Assembly: GCF_030052815.1 (NCBI RefSeq)
Contig: NC_079499.1
Coordinates: 76,709,760-76,773,759, forward strand
Source: Hevea brasiliensis
Lineage: Eukaryota; Streptophyta; Magnoliopsida; Malpighiales; Euphorbiaceae
DNA length: 64,000 bases
Direction of reading: 5' to 3'
In this document: one piece after another, positions 62,481 to 64,000 of the stretch
How the letters are laid out: every line of letters starts with the position of its first letter
Numbering within the stretch: position 1 is the first letter of the stretch
The notes under the pieces: model-generated
The model's input: only the letters and a program-made list of their open reading frames with translations
Told to the model about the DNA's origin: nothing
The model's database searches: none
Translations under genes and position numbers: made by a program

Positions 62481-64000
62481 TACCATGGTAACATATGATT
62501 AAAGGTTCATTTAAGGTATTCCTTGTTACTGATTGGTGGCCATGGCACGCTATGCTAGGTGTCAACCATGCTCTATGAGATCCCTAAAATTATTTAGAGA
62601 AATCATTTATGGTAAGAAAGAGTTCTGATGATATTAAGAGTTAATATCATATCTCATTGCCAATTAGTGATGAGCTTAGTGAGTCACACACATACACAAG
62701 TAATCACCAAGTTAAATGTGATTTAATTGATTAATTTAAAAGTTTAATTGATTAATTAAATAGGTTTGGTTTGCAATAAGATTGCAAAGTCCCTAGCATG
62801 GCTTGAAACCAAATCTAGGTTATTGAATGTATAGTATAAGTTAAATTTATATTTAAAGTGTTTAAATATGAATCTAATTATGAGAAATTAATTAATAGAG
62901 ATTAGTTAATTAATTTATATTTGATATAAATTGATTAGAAGAAGAGAAATAACGATTTTGGGTTGAGAACTCAAAATTAAGACACAAGGGTATTTTGGTC
63001 ATTTCATAGGGTGACATGTGGCACCATGAGATGGTGACACATGGCAGTACACATAAGCTTCCCAATTGTCAAGATGATCAAAGTCAAGATTAAATCTAAG
63101 TTTGACACTTGGCACAATGTGATTGGGTCAATTAAACTAAGAGCCAATCAAAAGGTGACATGTGGTAAGGGTTTTAAGTGATAACCTAGCTATATAAGGA
63201 AAAGGATGAAAAAGAAAAATAACAACCTGCTGTTCTTTCATAGGTGCCGCCACCCTTGGAGTGCTCTTCCTCTCTTCTTCATCATCTCTCATCAATTCAA
63301 AGAGAATTGCCAACATTCTCTTGAATTAAAAATACTAGAAATTGTTTCTAGTGTCCTGTATGCATCTATAACATCTCTAAAGGCAAAACCTGAATTTCTA
63401 ATTGATTGGAAAGGCTTAAGAAGCTGTTCAAGTGGCTGCCATTGGTGATCATATTGTGGACAAGCTAGAGGGACAACATCTGGTGTCCTAAGCGCATCCT
63501 AAAGGTGCTAAACACAACTATAGTGCATCAAAAGGTTAGTGCATTTGTTCTTTATTTAATCTAGGGCTCTAATGAATTAAACTGTTAATTCTAAAATCTT
63601 AAATGGCAAGTGTAGATCCAAAAATATATTAAAAGTCTTTTAATATGATGTTTATCATTGAAATCAAATAGATAAATAATAAATCTTGTATGATGTATGA
63701 GGCTCTAGAAGAAAAATTTTGAATTCAATGATCTAAACTTATGTTTTTCGTGTTTTCGCTCCTTCAATTGGTATCAGAGCCACTATATTTGCCATTTTGA
63801 TTGTTGATTATATGATTTAATTGTGTGATTTGATCATGAGATGATTGTTTCTTTGCTAGTTGGACCAACAAAGGTGGCGGCTTGCTTGTTTGGAGTCACC
63901 ATAGGTGGCGGCTTCCATGGTTGTGCAAACCTAGGGCGCGCATGGCTATTTGAGCTTGAATGTGGGCTTTGTTTCAAGCCCATAATTAGGCCCATGACTA
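62481..64000 (+). mobile_element. Copia element C-end, 5'-truncated LTR and leader, continues off window
   Basis: LTR from CATGGTAACATATGATT (62484) to CTCCTTCA (63766), its first part missing, followed by a perfect primer site and leader to the window edge. U3 array at 63013, 63036, 63104 and 63156, with TATATAAG 63191-63198. The rest of the element should lie beyond 64000. Confidence 0.88.
63769..63781 (+). other. Primer binding site of C-end
   Basis: TGGTATCAGAGCC, perfect. Downstream to 64000 is the start of the Copia leader with no coding sequence seen. Confidence 0.92.

Overview
The window looks like pericentromeric or otherwise repeat-rich nuclear DNA of a flowering plant, probably a eudicot; I cannot name the species. 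I find no host gene. Essentially every base belongs to LTR retrotransposons stacked inside one another. Two superfamilies are present: a Ty3/Gypsy chromovirus-like family (G1, G2 and solo LTRs S1-S4; LTRs about 3.5-4.1 kb) and one Copia family (C-solo1, CA, C2, C3, C-solo2, C-rev1, C-rev2, C-end; LTRs about 2.1 kb, TGTTAGTAG...CCTTCA). Both prime from initiator Met-tRNA (TGGTATCAGAGC).

Layout: 1-7200, minus-strand Gypsy G1, with its 3' end off the left edge, a Copia solo LTR (3042-5129) inside its gag and a truncated 5' LTR. 7201-40587, an old decayed Copia copy CA, whose LTR is split by Gypsy solo LTR S1 (8177-11684) and whose 3' LTR remnant is split by complete Gypsy G2 (14535-40105). The 3' LTR of G2 holds complete Copia C2 (23476-33045) and Gypsy solo LTR S2 (35201-38982). 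40599-57441, a reverse Copia solo LTR split by reverse Gypsy solo LTR S3 (41811-56567), which holds complete Copia C3 (43193-52766) and Copia solo LTR C-solo2 (52863-54500). 57442-62480, a reverse Copia LTR fragment split by Gypsy solo LTR S4 (57763-61817). 62481-64000, a forward Copia LTR and leader running off the right edge. Nine insertions are bounded by exact 5-bp target duplications that I could read: CACAT, TAATA, CTGCT, ACCGA, TATTG, CCATG, CTTTT, CTTAT and TAATC.

No element is intact. G1 and G2 have stops, frameshifts and lost catalytic or zinc-binding residues. C2 and C3 are younger: by eye their LTR pairs differ by only about 1-2%. Both lack the protease region, both carry the same 23-bp triplication that replaces the zinc knuckle and puts pol in another frame than gag, and both have the same frameshift before the Asp-Pro-Phe-Thr-Lys end of pol. 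Different target duplications show that they inserted independently, so a progenitor that was already defective was mobilised more than once, presumably by proteins supplied in trans. This is the most interesting biology in the window. Other points are a tRNA-like Pol III promoter inside LTR S2, a precisely spaced U3 motif array, a conserved hairpin before Copia gag, a large inverted LTR pair, and decay by Gln-to-stop changes that fits cytosine methylation.
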